Source: Notospermus geniculatus
Taxonomy: Eukaryota > Nemertea > Pilidiophora > Heteronemertea > Lineidae
Length of the DNA stretch: 64,000 bases
Direction: 5' to 3'
NCBI GenBank assembly: GCA_002633025.1
Contig: NMRB01000137.1
Span: 41,918 to 105,917, forward strand
Positions 11,463 to 22,811 of this stretch are shown here, one piece after another (position 1 is the stretch's first letter; each line of letters starts with the position of its first letter). A model generated the notes under the pieces. That model made no database searches and was not told the DNA's origin. It worked only from the letters and a program-made list of their open reading frames with translations. The position numbers were made by a program, and so were the translations under genes.

Positions 11463-11897
11463 ACTCTCATAAAAAGATATACATGTATGTATATGTAAAA
11501 ACGTATGTTTGTAGGATTTTCCCTACACCCCATAAGCACTGTGTGCATTGATTTTAATCTTTGAAGGGTGGCCCTGACATTGAACCCACAATCAGAACAT
11601 TGCGGGTTCAATTTTGCTTTACAAAATAAGGCCTGTAGATGTAACCACTGGATCGAACAGAGATATTTTTGTGCCTCCTTTCTTCCAGAGAGATTCTCCG
11701 TCCATTGCTTTGACCAGTGTTCTGCTCTGGGTAGTGGAATACTACGTTTTTTTTGGGGGGGGGGGGACTGTCTCTATTCATTCCCTCAGCATTTGCTCAC
11801 GCACATCCCCCCACCACCAACTCTCACGAATATGCGAATATTCTGGCGTGCTCTTTACAGTCAATCACGTGACTGTGCAAAAGCCGTTGAGGTCGAC
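11463..11897. other. Non-coding stretch
   Basis: No supported gene. It contains a T-run next to a G-run at about 11744-11766. Confidence 0.5.
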
Positions 11898-11901
11898 TTA
11901 A

Positions 11902-12279
11902 AGCGAATGGCTCGCGGGGTTTGTTGTGGCGCCATGACAGTTGGTCATCGATATCAAGCACCATTTTGAGAAAAAGGCAAAAGAAGGATAGTTTAATGGG
12001 AAATGCATTAGATAGCCAAACTTCGGAGGCGCATTCTGCAAAATCTGCCGCTTCAAAATCAATGAGAATAATACAGAATGTACATCTTGACCTACTGAAT
12101 TTGAAAACGTCATTAACCCATTTTAACAAATTTTTAATGTAACCTCGTCCCCAGTGTTTACATTCGCATATTTGCACAGGTGTTGCATATGGCTGGAGCA
12201 CGGCTTTGCCTGGAGGCTAGATTCACTCTCTATGGAAGGTACCACCAAAAATGTAAACAAACCCCGCGAGCCATTCGCT
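11902..12279. mobile_element. TTAA-flanked MITE (AGCGAATGGCTCGCGGGG ends), copy 1
   Basis: Inverted ends AGCGAATGGCTCGCGGGG are flanked by TTAA at 11898-11901 and 12280-12283. A second copy, in the opposite orientation, is at 31396-31761 with its own TTAA pair. This copy lies 14 nt inside the intron next to the LamG exon 12298-12729. Confidence 0.85.
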
Positions 12280-12297
12280 TTAATGTATTTTCCTTAC

Positions 12298-12729
12298 CAA
12301 CTGTCGCATCAATCGCAAGAAAATCTTCTTGGGTGAGCTTATAGTCAAAAACGGCAAAGTGTGATAATGCAGTATTTTCACCAAGCCAAAATATGGCGTG
12401 TACATTACTCTTTTGTCCAACCTTTTCTCCAAAAAGGTGCAATCTGACGAGTGTTAAGTTATGTCCGTTTAAATATATTCTTGCTTTATACTTCTTCATT
12501 TGAGCGGGCAGTCTTTCATCGATTGTAACAACAATGTACTGCCAACTGGAAATATGTGCCGGATGTTTTTTCTCGCAGTTATCACATCTCATTCCCTCTT
12601 TAGTGTATGAGCACAGAGACGTTAATCCGTCTGAATTTTGTTTGAGTGCCATATAATTGAGCTTATGTTCCGCGAGCATTATGTCAAATGACGCTCGTGA
12701 AACCGACGAAGACTTCATCCGCATGTAGA
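12298..12729 (-). CDS. LamG-like exon
   Basis: On the reverse strand this is about 143 codons opened by an acceptor-like TTTTCGATTATAG and closed by a donor G|GTAAGG inside a glycine codon (phase 1). The C-terminal part reads WQYIVVTIDE, then ARIYLNG, then FAVFDYKLTQEDFLAI, the usual order of late strands in a LamG/concanavalin-like domain (W-x-x-I-V-V-T, I-Y-x-N-G, then the closing strand and helix). A CDNCEKKH segment precedes it. It aligns with the exon at 33274-33884, which ends at the equivalent position in the same phase. An extracellular carbohydrate- or protein-binding role would follow from the family; the rest of the gene is not identified. The 20 extra codons after the donor come from the neighbouring MITE. 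Confidence 0.55.
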
Positions 12730-14205
12730 CTATAATCGAAAATGTTTTAGGGCAAATACGTTTACGGGAACGCGGGAAAAAGGTTGCCGCGTCATCGCTA
12801 CCAGTCAGAACCAGGACTTTGCGGAATACTGCTGACCTTTTGTACCTTGCCCTTCCAAGGAACCTGAAACGGAGATTACATTACAGACATCGTGAATCAG
12901 TACCTGATGTAGTACCTGATGTAATGGAGGTACTCTCACGTATCAGAAACAACAGCTTAGGCCCATTTCGAAAATGCAATTGATTCGTTCCTCGATTGTC
13001 ATCTTGGGATAAATGAACTTTGCGCAGTTGTGGATTATTGCCTCGTTGGCTATTGGTTCGCTATGGAGCCGCTTGGAGCGCTAGCTGCGACCATATGGAC
13101 CCCTATTTTCACACCACTTTTGAGGCTATTTTTAGACGTCAACTCAGCTTTCCTTGACGTTTACGGCCTTAATATTTTGTGGTATTTTAACGTCATATTG
13201 CGTCTGGTGATAGTGTACCACTAGCTTTCAACCTGATTAGTTGGGCAGTACGAACAAACGTCGGCAAAGGTACAAATTTCTGCGATTTCTCGCCAAGCTT
13301 GTGTACAAAGTGTAGTTCCACGATTTGTCTGCTACGAGCGCTGGGTATTGCGTGGTCGCGTCGATTTTTCGTAGGAGTGGGCAGCCACCCCTGCGTTCAA
13401 TGTTCAGCCGAGCTTTTTCCCGTGAGATTTGTGTGCAGTGAGTTTACAGTCACCACTTCCTCCACATCCCTCCCTTCTCCCCAACCATGCTTATTCGACA
13501 TAGCGAACCCCTGTCGCCACCAGGCTTGTCTTTTATTCTAACCAACATGGCAGCCGATCACCAAAAGGGTAATATATAATATTCAGCTGATTATAAGCCA
13601 AGTAATCCCATTTTGATGTATTTTTATAGATATGCATCTTTTTTTACTGATACCGGTAACACTTTATTATCCGATGACATACACACAAAAACAAGTTTAA
13701 TTAGGCCTATATACCGTAGGTGTCTGTCCTTGCCATTAAATTTGAATGTCAGGAAAGCTGAAATAGAAAATTAGATTTGGTCGAAAAAGAAAAACGTTTG
13801 TTGAATGTATCCATTCCAGGATATCATGGCTAGTTACTGCGACAGGAACTCACCTCGTGCCTGTCGTTTTACATTAAGTGTCATTGCACGAGTGGACCAT
13901 GCAAAATCTGCAAAAAGTGATAACCTGCGGGGTCGGCAGATCTGGCTCAAATTCCTACCAGAAGATGGCCTTGGGGCACAATGAGGACAGGCCAAATACT
14001 TCGGAGATTGGTCACACCGTTTGGGAGTAAGGGGCAAAAATACTGCAAAAAGCTATTTTTTCAATTTTGATCAAAATATATGTCCATTTGAATGAATTTT
14101 CACGCCTTGACAGGCAACAGGAGTAGATATTCCTTCTATGTCAATGCAAATAGATGCCCCCTGTAATTTTTTTCCATTTTTGTTGACTTCCAAATCACAC
14201 TTGAT
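12730..14205. other. Intergenic or intronic stretch, nothing recognised
   Basis: I find only short frames without family signatures, and no inverted repeat of note. If the LamG exon at 12298-12729 is real, this is upstream intron or flank. Confidence 0.5.
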
Positions 14206-14209
14206 TTAA

Positions 14210-14924
14210 AGAGGAACTGACCCCTTCGAATATAATGACTATTTTGGCTGTTCCAAATGGGTATGACACCACTCTATGGCTGGCAAAAATTTGGTGAAAA
14301 AATCTCAGCTCATTTTCAAACTACACACAAAAATGTATTTGTCAGAATTCAAATTTCCCGCTCAATTAGTGATGTCATACCTAGAACCATTTCTATAGTC
14401 ATCCGTTGTAAAAAGTACCAAATCTTTATCCTAGAGAGCCTGTCAAGCGCACTTTCTGACTCAAAGTGTTGATTTAGGAGGAAAAGTCCAAAGTAAACAC
14501 GAACTGTCTCAGGAAGGGTATTATTATTCAACAAACTGTCGAGATTGATTAAGATATCGAAATCTCTAAATATGGTATTTTCAATTATTTCTGAATTTTC
14601 ACCTGAATTTCAAGTGTAAAGATGCCCACAGGGTAAATAATTGATTTTCAATCATGGTAACACGGTTGACATTAGAAATATATTCTTTCCAGCTGTCTTA
14701 GATACAGATATAGCACATTTTGCAATGGTCACTATATTGTAATGGTTCTCTGAATGACATCACTAATTGAGCGGGAAATTTTAATTCGAAAATTACATTT
14801 TGGTGTTTATTTCGGAAATGGGTGGAGATTTTCAAATCAAACTGTTGTGAGTCCTGAAGTGATATCATAAGGCATTTTGAGGTGTAGGTAGCCCAGTTTG
14901 GCTGGCAAAGTGGTCAGTTCCCCT
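14210..14924. mobile_element. TTAA-flanked MITE (AGRGGAACTGACC ends)
   Basis: The ends AGAGGAACTGACC and GGTCAGTTCCCCT are flanked by TTAA (14206-14209, 14925-14928). Internally the segment TTTCCCGCTCAATTAGTGA near 14360 is repeated inverted near 14770, so the element is palindromic over much of its length. There is no coding capacity. Confidence 0.8.
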
Positions 14925-15067
14925 TTAAAGGTACAGTGCAGTATTGCCCTTGTGTCAAAAAAGGTATGGTTTGGTCTGCAGCGAATTACAGAGATGCTGC
15001 AGGGGTGAGGAAGGTGAGCACATCAGGGAAAGGAGTTGAGGGATGTCTCTCTCTATTAAAAGAATAA

Positions 15068-17701
15068 AAAGTTTGGGCGCTCTTTCCATTGCAGAGAAAT
15101 GCGGGTGCAAAGTTGTGCATAAATGCACTACTGATGTACTACGAATGTACAGTAAGCTCGAGTTTAAACCACCGGTTCGTTATGTTCATAAGCACACCCA
15201 CAATCCGAAATGGGAGTGAATAAAAGGTAACAAGTATTATGCTGAATGGCTGGAATCGCTAGTCCAATCACACCCCCGTGCTGGAATGAATAGTTGGTTA
15301 TCAGTCTAGAAGGGGACGGCTGGCCATCCGCTTGTTTCGGATGACTCAGCCATCCAGAAACCGAGTCCAAACCCCAAACAGACGAGCCAAAAAGTTGTAT
15401 TACTCCATCAATTTTCAATTTTTTTTCATTCTATAAAATGCTGATGAATCTTGAGACAATATAGATTGAAAATATCTCTTAAAACTGCAACTGTTCGCAT
15501 ATATTCTGCAAATGTTCACGCTGTGAAGTTGACAAAGTTGAAGAATGGTGATCATTGGTAGTGGACGGCAGGAGCATCCGTTTTAGGTGGATGGCTGTAC
15601 CATACTTCTCAGATTGGACAGCGGGGGCTTCCGGTCAGTTCGCAAACAGGGCAGAATCGCGGGAAATTCTATAAATAACTCTGGGGAACCCATGGTGACG
15701 TCAGCCATGGAATTCCGAGCGTTAAAAATAGATACAAGCACGTGCGTTTGTTTTGATGGGCTTAGAATTTCTACAGTTGGGCGGGAAATGGGCCTGAGTG
15801 GAGTCTCTTGCTATGTAAATACGAATCTTTCGAGAATATTTGTTTTTTTTTATCTGGTATTTTGGATCTCTTCTCTTCCGAAAGGATGTTTCTTTCTTTG
15901 GGTAGCAAGGCGGGTGATGTTACAACAGCTACTTTAAAACAGCAACCTTTCCCTAGAATTACCTCCAGAATCTTTTACTCCTGACATGGTCCACGGGGGC
16001 CTCGCACCCAACAGCGTTTAGTCGCACATTTTCTCATGAACTGTGTCCCTTTTACTTCAGAAATAGTGCTGTCGTGATAAAATTCGGTTCATGTTAGAGT
16101 ACTTCTTATAAGGGTGAGAAAAGGGCAAAGCTGTGTAACCTGTCCACTCACAAAGGTCAAAGGTCTCCATTTGAGACCTACTCTGATATTCTTAAAAGGT
16201 GAAGGTTTTCTACGAGAGCCGCCGACCCTTTTTCAGATTCTGTCCCACCAGGAAGGTTTGATATGACAAAACTTGCGTTGTTTTGAAGATTAATAAGAAC
16301 GGTATGGTATCTCAGTGAGCACAAGTTTTAAAAAATATCCAAACAAAAAAAGCATAATGGAAAATTCCGCTACTTTGTTCACAAAATATAATAATCGGGT
16401 TATTAAAAAACGTACCACTTTTCAAAGTCAAATATCTCTTCAAATATCAAACTGAATATGATTAAACTGCACCAAAATTAACTGTATGATAAGGTGAAGA
16501 GATGGTGTCAATTTCATATCAATATCCCTCGAGTATGGAATAACATCCGGTGCAAAGATGCAAGTCGAAAAGTGCAGCATCGGAGATGCAGATTCAGTGG
16601 CACCCCCGATGGCACAGGTTCCGGTACCAATCAAATTGCCATACGCAAGATGCATTCAAGGGCACTGCAATTTTGTAATCCTTGGACAGAATTAGTTTCT
16701 GAAGCCCATGTGACAGTGGACTAATTCATCATTAGGCTATTCAAGTGAGTTGAGTTAGAACTTTTCATGCTATACTATACCATTTGAACCAAATTTTATC
16801 GTGATAGCACCACTTCTGAGGCATGAAATATTCCCAGTTCGTAAGAAAATATGCGATTACACCCAGTTGGGGCAGAGACCCCCCCCCTCCATGGACCATG
16901 AAAGGAGCAAACGAGAAGTTTTAGTGCAAATGTGCTGTTTTAAAGTGCCCTGCCCTCATGCTTCCCAAAGAAACATCCTTTTTGTAGGCGAAGACATGCA
17001 AAATACCAAACACAAAAAATATATCCTCCAAAGGACCGTATTTACATATCAAGACACTCCACTCGTGTTCATTCCATGACTGTACAAATTCTAAGCCCAT
17101 CAAAACCAACGCACGTGTTTGTATCTATTTTAACGCTCGGAATTCCATGCTTGACGTCATGATGGGTTCCCCAGAGCTATTTATAGATTTTCCCGGGATT
17201 CTTCCCTGGGCCTGCCTCTTTAGTCTCGGCTTTCTGAAGTTCTGGTGAGGAGGCAAAGAAGGCAGAGCCATCCTCTTAGAATCGGATGGTGGGACCATCC
17301 GATCCATTATTTTTGGGATGCCCACACTGTCCGCTCACTACTGGGATCGCCAGGCGGTCCACAACATGGCGCAACGGAATATGATGGATAATGGATGCCT
17401 GTACCATCCAAATTCTAATGGATGGCCAGCCGTCCCCTTCTAGACTGGTTATAAGGCCTAGGGTGTAACTGACCCTTGTCTGATCTACTTCTGTTTTTGG
17501 CCTCATTCCAGCCATTCAGCATAACACTTGTTATGTTTTTATTCACTCCCATTTCGGATTGTGGGTGTGCTTATAAACATAATGAACCGGTGGTTTAAAC
17601 TCGAGCTTACTGTATTACGGATATGACGTTCAGTTGTAGTACATAAAATGTCTACATATATACAGGCATATCTCTGCAATGGAAAGAGCGCCCAAACTTT
17701 T
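15068..17701. repeat. Outer inverted repeat enclosing the 15150-17612 element
   Basis: A 30-bp segment containing AAGTTTGGGCGCTCTTTCC at 15068-15097 is perfectly inverted at 17671-17701, and weaker symmetry (CTGCAG-containing blocks) continues outward on both sides. The pair looks like the arms of an older host element into which the TA-flanked element jumped. Confidence 0.65.
15150..17612. mobile_element. 2.46-kb TA-flanked element with long inverted arms
   Basis: Ends CAGTAAGCTCGAGTTTAAAC are flanked by TA at 15148-15149 and 17613-17614. The arms stay recognisable inward for about 600 bp (for example TCTATAAATAACTCTGGGG near 15670 against its inverse near 17180), leaving a unique centre of about 1.3 kb. 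The TA target fits the Tc1/mariner superfamily. No transposase is visible; the 116-codon frame at 15587-15937 does not look like one. A 228-bp derivative is at 56845-57072. Confidence 0.8.
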
Positions 17702-18041
17702 CTTTTTGTTTTTTAAATATCAGGTCTCAACCTATAAATTCAGACCAGTTTTGTCATCCAGGACCCTGCAGCATCTGAATTATGAATGCTTACTTTGACC
17801 CCTGTAAAAGCACATTTTTGCTATATACGCCCAAACCAGCGAATGGATTGACCCAAAATTTTGTGTGCTTTTGTCTCTCACCAAGGGGTAACTTCACACC
17901 AAATTTCATTAAAATCCGTCGACCCCGGGTTATCACCTTCTGCATGGTCTATTCGTGCACGTACACTTAAATATTACATGTCCTTGAGCCACGAAACATA
18001 ATCAACCATTGATGAAATTGCGGGGAGGAGGCTTAACCCCT

Positions 18042-18175
18042 AAGGGCTGATTCATACTCGCTTGCGGACCGTCAAGCGCATGAAACTGATCGCAGGTTTC
18101 CACGACGTGAATGTGCACACGCAGTGAAATTGATCATAGTCGGCGCAAAATCCGGACGGAGTATGAATCAGCCTT
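18042..18175. mobile_element. Small MITE (CTGATTCATACTC ends)
   Basis: Inverted ends contain CTGATTCATACTC. It is related in its end sequence to the element at 25300-25453. No coding capacity. Confidence 0.6.
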
Positions 18176-18200
18176 TACACTTTATCACGTGATCAATTTC

Positions 18201-19004
18201 TAGCCGTGGTTACACCTATCCAAAATCCCCGTGCTTTTTGAGACACGGGGTTTTTCCGAACCAGAAAAAACACGGCGTTGACACGGCGAGCGGTTACACT
18301 ACTAAATATGCGATTGGTAATAAGTTCCGTATCCCGGCGATAGGGGCACTGCATAGGCAACTCTGCATAATCAAGTGGCTGCTGGAGGCGTGAAATAGCC
18401 TATACGCATGCGCTTCACTCATCAATTTGCATCGCCGTCTGTCGGGGTGCGTGGAACTAGAAATAGACACGGGGATTTTGCGGTTACACTACATAAAATC
18501 TCCGTGCTTAAAGGAATACTCCACTCATTGTAAGCTTTTGAATTTTTATCAATCCATAGAGACCAATACCATGAATTGTTATGTCACTAGTGTCAATAGG
18601 CTGATGACCTTTGTAGTGAATGAGCTAATACTGTGACTGCCTAGGCCTATTGGTTGTTCCTTCATAAATATGCATTGAGCACACATGACATCATGTGTGC
18701 TGTGCTATGGTCCCTTGGGATTCAAATAAAATACTTAAAATGATGAGTTTGCTGATTTTTAAAAAATCTGACATGTTGCAGATATCAATGAATTTGAATG
18801 TATTAATGATATTTCAAAAGTTCAAAATTTTACACAATGAGTGGAGTATCCCTTTAAAATAGCCCAGGCGTTGCCCCTTCGAGATCGCTGGGGCTAATAA
18901 GCACGGGGAATTCAGACACGGGTCTATTAGACTCGGCGATTTACAGGTGTAACCGCAAAATCCCCGGGGAATGCACGGGGATTTATGTAGTGTAACCACA
19001 GCTA
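18201..19004. mobile_element. TAGCCGTGGTTACACC-type MITE, copy 1, interrupted
   Basis: The ends TAGCCGTGGTTACACCTAT and GTGTAACCACAGCTA are inverted. Interior blocks with CACGGGGATTT are repeated in both directions. A TTAA-type MITE (18512-18853) is inserted in it. Other copies are at 30013-31335 and 44045-44477, and a degenerate relative ends at 43472. Confidence 0.8.
18512..18853. mobile_element. TTAA-flanked MITE (AGGAATACTCCACTC ends), nested
   Basis: Ends AGGAATACTCCACTCATTG and its inverse (AGGGATACTCC) are flanked by TTAA at 18508-18511 and 18854-18857. The uninterrupted host copy at about 30310 has one TTAA at this point, which is the empty site. A larger, reverse-oriented relative is at 34285-35153. 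Confidence 0.9.
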
Positions 19005-19354
19005 TGTATAGTAGCCTATGCGTTAATCGGTCGGCCCGCGAAACTTGTTCGAATGGAAAATCGTTGAATATCCGCGTTCTAGGCCTACATGTAGTTAAGT
19101 TGATTACGCATCTCTCCATACAACACCATGTCAATTCAAATGAATTTTCTGCTGGTGCCTTTCTTGTTGTGAGTGTTGCCTATGTCTGGGTTCGACATAG
19201 GGTTGAATAAATAGACAAAATTCGATGTTTTGTTGAACATAACTCTTCGGTTGTATTTCCATGAAAACCACAGCGCGCACTCCACCCAGGCACGCACATG
19301 CGTCATGACGTCAAAACACAAGAACATAATTACGACACTTTACAGGGTGTCACA

Positions 19355-19368
19355 CTCTCCCCCACTTT
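19355..19368 (-). other. Polypurine tract of the LTR element
   Basis: On the reverse strand AAAGTGGGGGAGAG lies directly against the 3' LTR, the expected site of plus-strand DNA priming. Confidence 0.8.
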
Positions 19369-20286
19369 AAAGACTAATGATTCCCTTAAAAAGTCCAAAC
19401 TGGTTAACGATGTGACCAAACGCACCTTAACTCAACACGTAATTAAAAGTCAACTGTATATTACCAGATAGATATCACAACACTTCGTTACTGGGACACG
19501 TGATTCTGCAGTCAATATAGAACTGGTGACATCACCACTGAACACGACCTTTCACCATAAGCACAGGTTGCGCACTCCTGTACCAGCGCTTGAGCGGTTT
19601 ATTCTGGCTTAAAGTCAGTTCATCGCATCTTACACGTTTGTTCTTAGTTCTCCATACACTCTCAAGAAACGGGCAACCCTGAACCGAAGGAACACGAAAC
19701 GCTATGTCGCAACCGTGCTTCCTGACCGTTCATACTAGTCCTAGAACTAATGAGCAGTTTAACACTAAACCCGAAATTTCAGTCTCACCCCAAATGGACA
19801 GGACAGCAAAATTTTGACACTAGCTTCCGTGGACCACTAAAATGGAAAATATTATGCATCACTGCCCGAATTATAAGACTCTTTGACTGGGGAGAGGTTG
19901 CTAGCACTTCGCCCAGGTAAAAGCACATACCGGTATTAATTCACCACAGACGCCTCGAATCTACCAATCACGCTCCACAGAATATGCTCGAATCGGAATT
20001 CAGCTTCGTAACCATCAAACGCCACACGTTCGCTTCGCACCATGTGCTTGTCCTAACTCCAATCTAACGTCACGACAATTTGTTCGTATCATGATGATCT
20101 CCAGGCATGAAAACGATGATAAGTTTGATTAAAGAACTGTCTTTCCCTAGCGATCAGAAAACGAAACACTTATTAAATGACTCTGCCATTAATTACGATC
20201 TCGAACACGATTGAAGTCCTTCCGAATCCCGCTTTCATCACGGCATAATGTCATTTCTCTACCGCGGATCCTATTGTCCTACAAAT

Positions 20287-21258
20287 TCATCCTACTGGCA
20301 ATCCAATTGGTACCTGCCAGCTTAATTCTGGTGGTTTAAAATGACTCATCTGAGCGGACTGCCATCCCGTCTGCATTCCCACTCCATACTGTCCCAACGT
20401 CCATGCTCCCGGATACTGGGAATACTGATGCTGGATCACTGGGTACATCGACGGCGTTATCATCTCTGACTGTCCATCCTCACTGCCAACCGCCACAGCC
20501 TGTACATTCGGTACTCCTAACGTATCATAGGTCATTCTCTTAGGTGGTTTTATCACTCTCTTCTCTCTCCCTGTTTGAAGTTGAACCTCTGGGTGAAACT
20601 CCTCGGCATTCACTCGCAGCGTTGACCTCCTTCCTGATCCTGTCAACGTTGCTCCTGTTACACTGGGTGTCTCAGAAACCATCACATCCTGTTCTCGGCT
20701 ATGCGAATTATCAGGGCGGCTAGACACTTCCGGCTCCAAGTAGTCTGAAAGTTTACTTTGCTCGGCAGTTCCAAACTCTACGTTGCTCAACTCATCGCGG
20801 ATCCTCTCCTGACGTCCTCCAATCACTTTCCTTGCTATCACTTCCCGTATTCGATCATCTTCACCATCACTGTCAGTGTCTTCACTCGATGACGCTTCTA
20901 CCCTTTCCTTCTTCTTGCGTCCCTTGAAATCACGACGCAATACCTTCATCAGCACATCACCATAACCACTTCCAGAATGATCGAAGGCTGCCAATAAGGG
21001 CATACGGCTGTCAGTCTTCGCAACTGCTGGTGTCGAAGTCCTGTGCTCACGAGGACGAGCACCTCTTCCCTTTGACGGGTCACTGTTTCCACTATCCATA
21101 CTCATATCGTGGAGTTTGTCAAGTAGGAGTGCATAATCTTTCTTTAACTGAGCCAATTCCTTCTTAACACTCCGTTCCTCATTTTCTCCGCCTTCCGTCG
21201 GCCTATCCAGTACGTCGACTCCTGCTCCGGCTCCACCTTCGGCCTGGTCGGTAGACAT
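20287..21258 (-). CDS. Gag-like protein of the LTR element
   Basis: The frame is open upstream to 21309 but the first ATG is at 21258, giving 323 residues (MSTDQAEGG start). Order of regions: an acidic N-terminus; a short coiled-coil-like stretch (KKELAQLKKDYALLLDKL, about residues 32-49); a basic patch (GRKKKERVE); an acidic serine cluster (SSSEDTDSDGEDD); and a C-terminal segment with PPKRMTYDTLGVP followed by a Q/Y/W-rich tail. There is no CCHC zinc knuckle and no enzyme motif. By position between primer-binding site and polypurine tract it should be the structural protein that packages the RNA, but sequence family membership is not recognised. The frame is intact, in line with recent activity. 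Confidence 0.7.
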   Translation of the reverse strand: MSTDQAEGGAGAGVDVLDRPTEGGENEERSVKKELAQLKKDYALLLDKLHDMSMDSGNSDPSKGRGARPREHRTSTPAVAKTDSRMPLLAAFDHSGSGYGDVLMKVLRRDFKGRKKKERVEASSSEDTDSDGEDDRIREVIARKVIGGRQERIRDELSNVEFGTAEQSKLSDYLEPEVSSRPDNSHSREQDVMVSETPSVTGATLTGSGRRSTLRVNAEEFHPEVQLQTGREKRVIKPPKRMTYDTLGVPNVQAVAVGSEDGQSEMITPSMYPVIQHQYSQYPGAWTLGQYGVGMQTGWQSAQMSHFKPPELSWQVPIGLPVG

Positions 21259-21473
21259 CACGGACACTGAATCGATCGATACCTGGGGACGAGGTTGAGC
21301 GATCGTCAAGCGTGACGCGCCCTACAGAAAATAGCGTCTTCAGGCACCTGGGGACGCGGTCGTCGTCACTGCGTCAACACACACCGCATGCAAGATTCAT
21401 GGATTTTCGTCACTTTACACTGTAATTTCGATCAGTTCTTTTACTTTTTTCAGCATTTTACCACTACCTTCGT

Positions 21474-21493
21474 GATCTCGGTGGGACCTCCAA
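21474..21493 (-). other. Primer-binding site of the LTR element
   Basis: On the reverse strand TGGAGGTCCCACCGAGAT begins two bases after the 5' LTR. The TGG start pairs with the CCA end of a tRNA. I do not assign the tRNA. Confidence 0.7.
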
Positions 21494-21680
21494 AATGTTG
21501 CCTATGTCTGGGTTCGACATAGGGTTGAATAAATAGACAAAATTCGATGTTTTGTTGAAAATAACTCTTCGGTTGTATTTCCATGAAAACCACAGCGCGC
21601 ACTCCACCCAGGCACGCACATGCGTTATGACGTCAAAACACCAGAACATAATTACGACACTTTACAGGGTGTCACATGAG

Positions 21681-22187
21681 TAGGCCTTGGACAACGAAAA
21701 AAAGGTGACACGATGGTCATTCACGCAAGCAATGAATGCAGACGAGTAGGCCTAGCAGTAATGAAATTGACCGGGCCACTATTCTCGCGGATGACGGGTT
21801 GATCAATAATTACCCTGAACCTGAATATTCAACGATTTTCCATTCGAACAAGTTTCGCGGGCCGACCGATTAACGCATAGGCTACTATACAGTACATGTA
21901 TTACCAGAATTATATGTCGGGTTATTAAAAGCCGCACTAAATACTGAATTCAGAAAGTGCTTGTAACGTCCTCCGACGTTAATGCAGTGGAAAATGTCTA
22001 TGGTCTATCTGAATACAAAGGGCTCTGCCTGCATTTTTTTCAATATGTGCTGAAAACAGGACTTGATTCTCTGAAGTACGTACGTATCAGGCACGTATTT
22101 TGGGGACCATCAAGAGGCAAAGAGCCGTATTTTAGAACATTAAGGTCCACCTTAAATCTATTGTTCTCGATTGTTTTACAATAGACT
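21681..22187. other. Flank without recognised gene
   Basis: It holds one arm of the inverted repeat described at 19007-21891 and otherwise nothing recognisable. Confidence 0.5.
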
Positions 22188-22190
22188 TAA

Positions 22191-22644
22191 GGCTGGGTTT
22201 ACATAGAACCACACGAAACACGAATACGCGATACGGTACGTTGACATACGCGTGTAATGATTAACTGACAATGGATTATCCAATATGTCGTTTACATTGG
22301 TCTATACGCGTGAGGTTACGTAGATCGTGGCGTATAGACACGCTTTGAAGAGAACGAGCATGCTCGTTCTTTCAGCGTGTGCTGACTTCGTGGGAAGATC
22401 TTGCGTTGTTTTGAAGTACGAAGATGGGCATTTTAGGATGTTTCCTCATCAAATATCACATCTTTTCTCATTTGCATCACGAAATGCATGAGACTGAATG
22501 AAAATAATGCCAAAACTCGAGGCACCGTGTCAAATGATAACGACACGATGAAGGCCTATGTAAACCGCCGTGTGGGCGTGCGTAATATCTACGCGTACCG
22601 TAGTGTGTCTTCCGTGTGTCGACACGCTCTATGTAAACCCAGCC
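22191..22644. mobile_element. TAA-flanked MITE (GGCTGGGTTTACATAGA ends)
   Basis: Inverted ends GGCTGGGTTTACATAGA are flanked by TAA (22188-22190, 22645-22647), the target duplication of PIF/Harbinger elements. Subterminal ACACGAATACGCG-like motifs occur in both arms. Confidence 0.85.
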
Positions 22645-22665
22645 TAAGGTAGACCTTATCGTTAA

Positions 22666-22807
22666 AGGGCCTCTAGAGGCAGCTCGCCATTAGGCTACTA
22701 TCAGTACCGGTTCTTCAGCTAGGCGGCGCCACTTTAACGTTAATCACCATTACGAGGTATTGAACCTGGGTTTTCCCCAGCCATGCTGGGCTGCCTCTAG
22801 AGGCCCT
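22666..22807. mobile_element. TTAA-flanked MITE (AGGGCCTCTAGAGGCAGC ends)
   Basis: A 142-bp element with inverted ends AGGGCCTCTAGAGGCAGC and TTAA on both sides (22662-22665, 22808-22811), only 15 bp from the preceding MITE. Confidence 0.85.
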
Positions 22808-22811
22808 TTAA

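Larger units (their letters stand above)
19174..21676 (-). mobile_element. Non-autonomous LTR retrotransposon
   Basis: Two 181-bp LTRs (19174-19354 and 21496-21676) begin TGTTGCC and end GTGTCACA, differ at 3 positions by my reading, and are flanked by the 4-bp duplication TGAG (19170-19173, 21677-21680). On the reverse strand, the order is 5' LTR (right), primer-binding site beginning TGGAGGTCCCACCGAGAT, a Gag-like ORF, about 0.9 kb of non-coding sequence, the polypurine tract AAAGTGGGGGAGAG, then the 3' LTR. No protease, reverse transcriptase or integrase is present, so it must rely on a related autonomous element. High LTR similarity points to recent insertion. A 4-bp duplication fits Gypsy or BEL groups; I cannot decide between them. 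Confidence 0.92.
19007..21891. repeat. Inverted repeat (about 66 bp arms) around the LTR element
   Basis: Bases 19007-19072 and 21823-21891 are inverted copies (shared AATCGGTCGGCCCGCGAAAC). Without the LTR element the arms would be about 240 bp apart, so this is a small fold-back structure that served as the target. Confidence 0.7.

Noticed and set aside
15587-15937. 116-codon frame as a transposase remnant
   Set aside because: No DDE-type or helix-turn-helix motif is visible and much of it is terminal-arm sequence.
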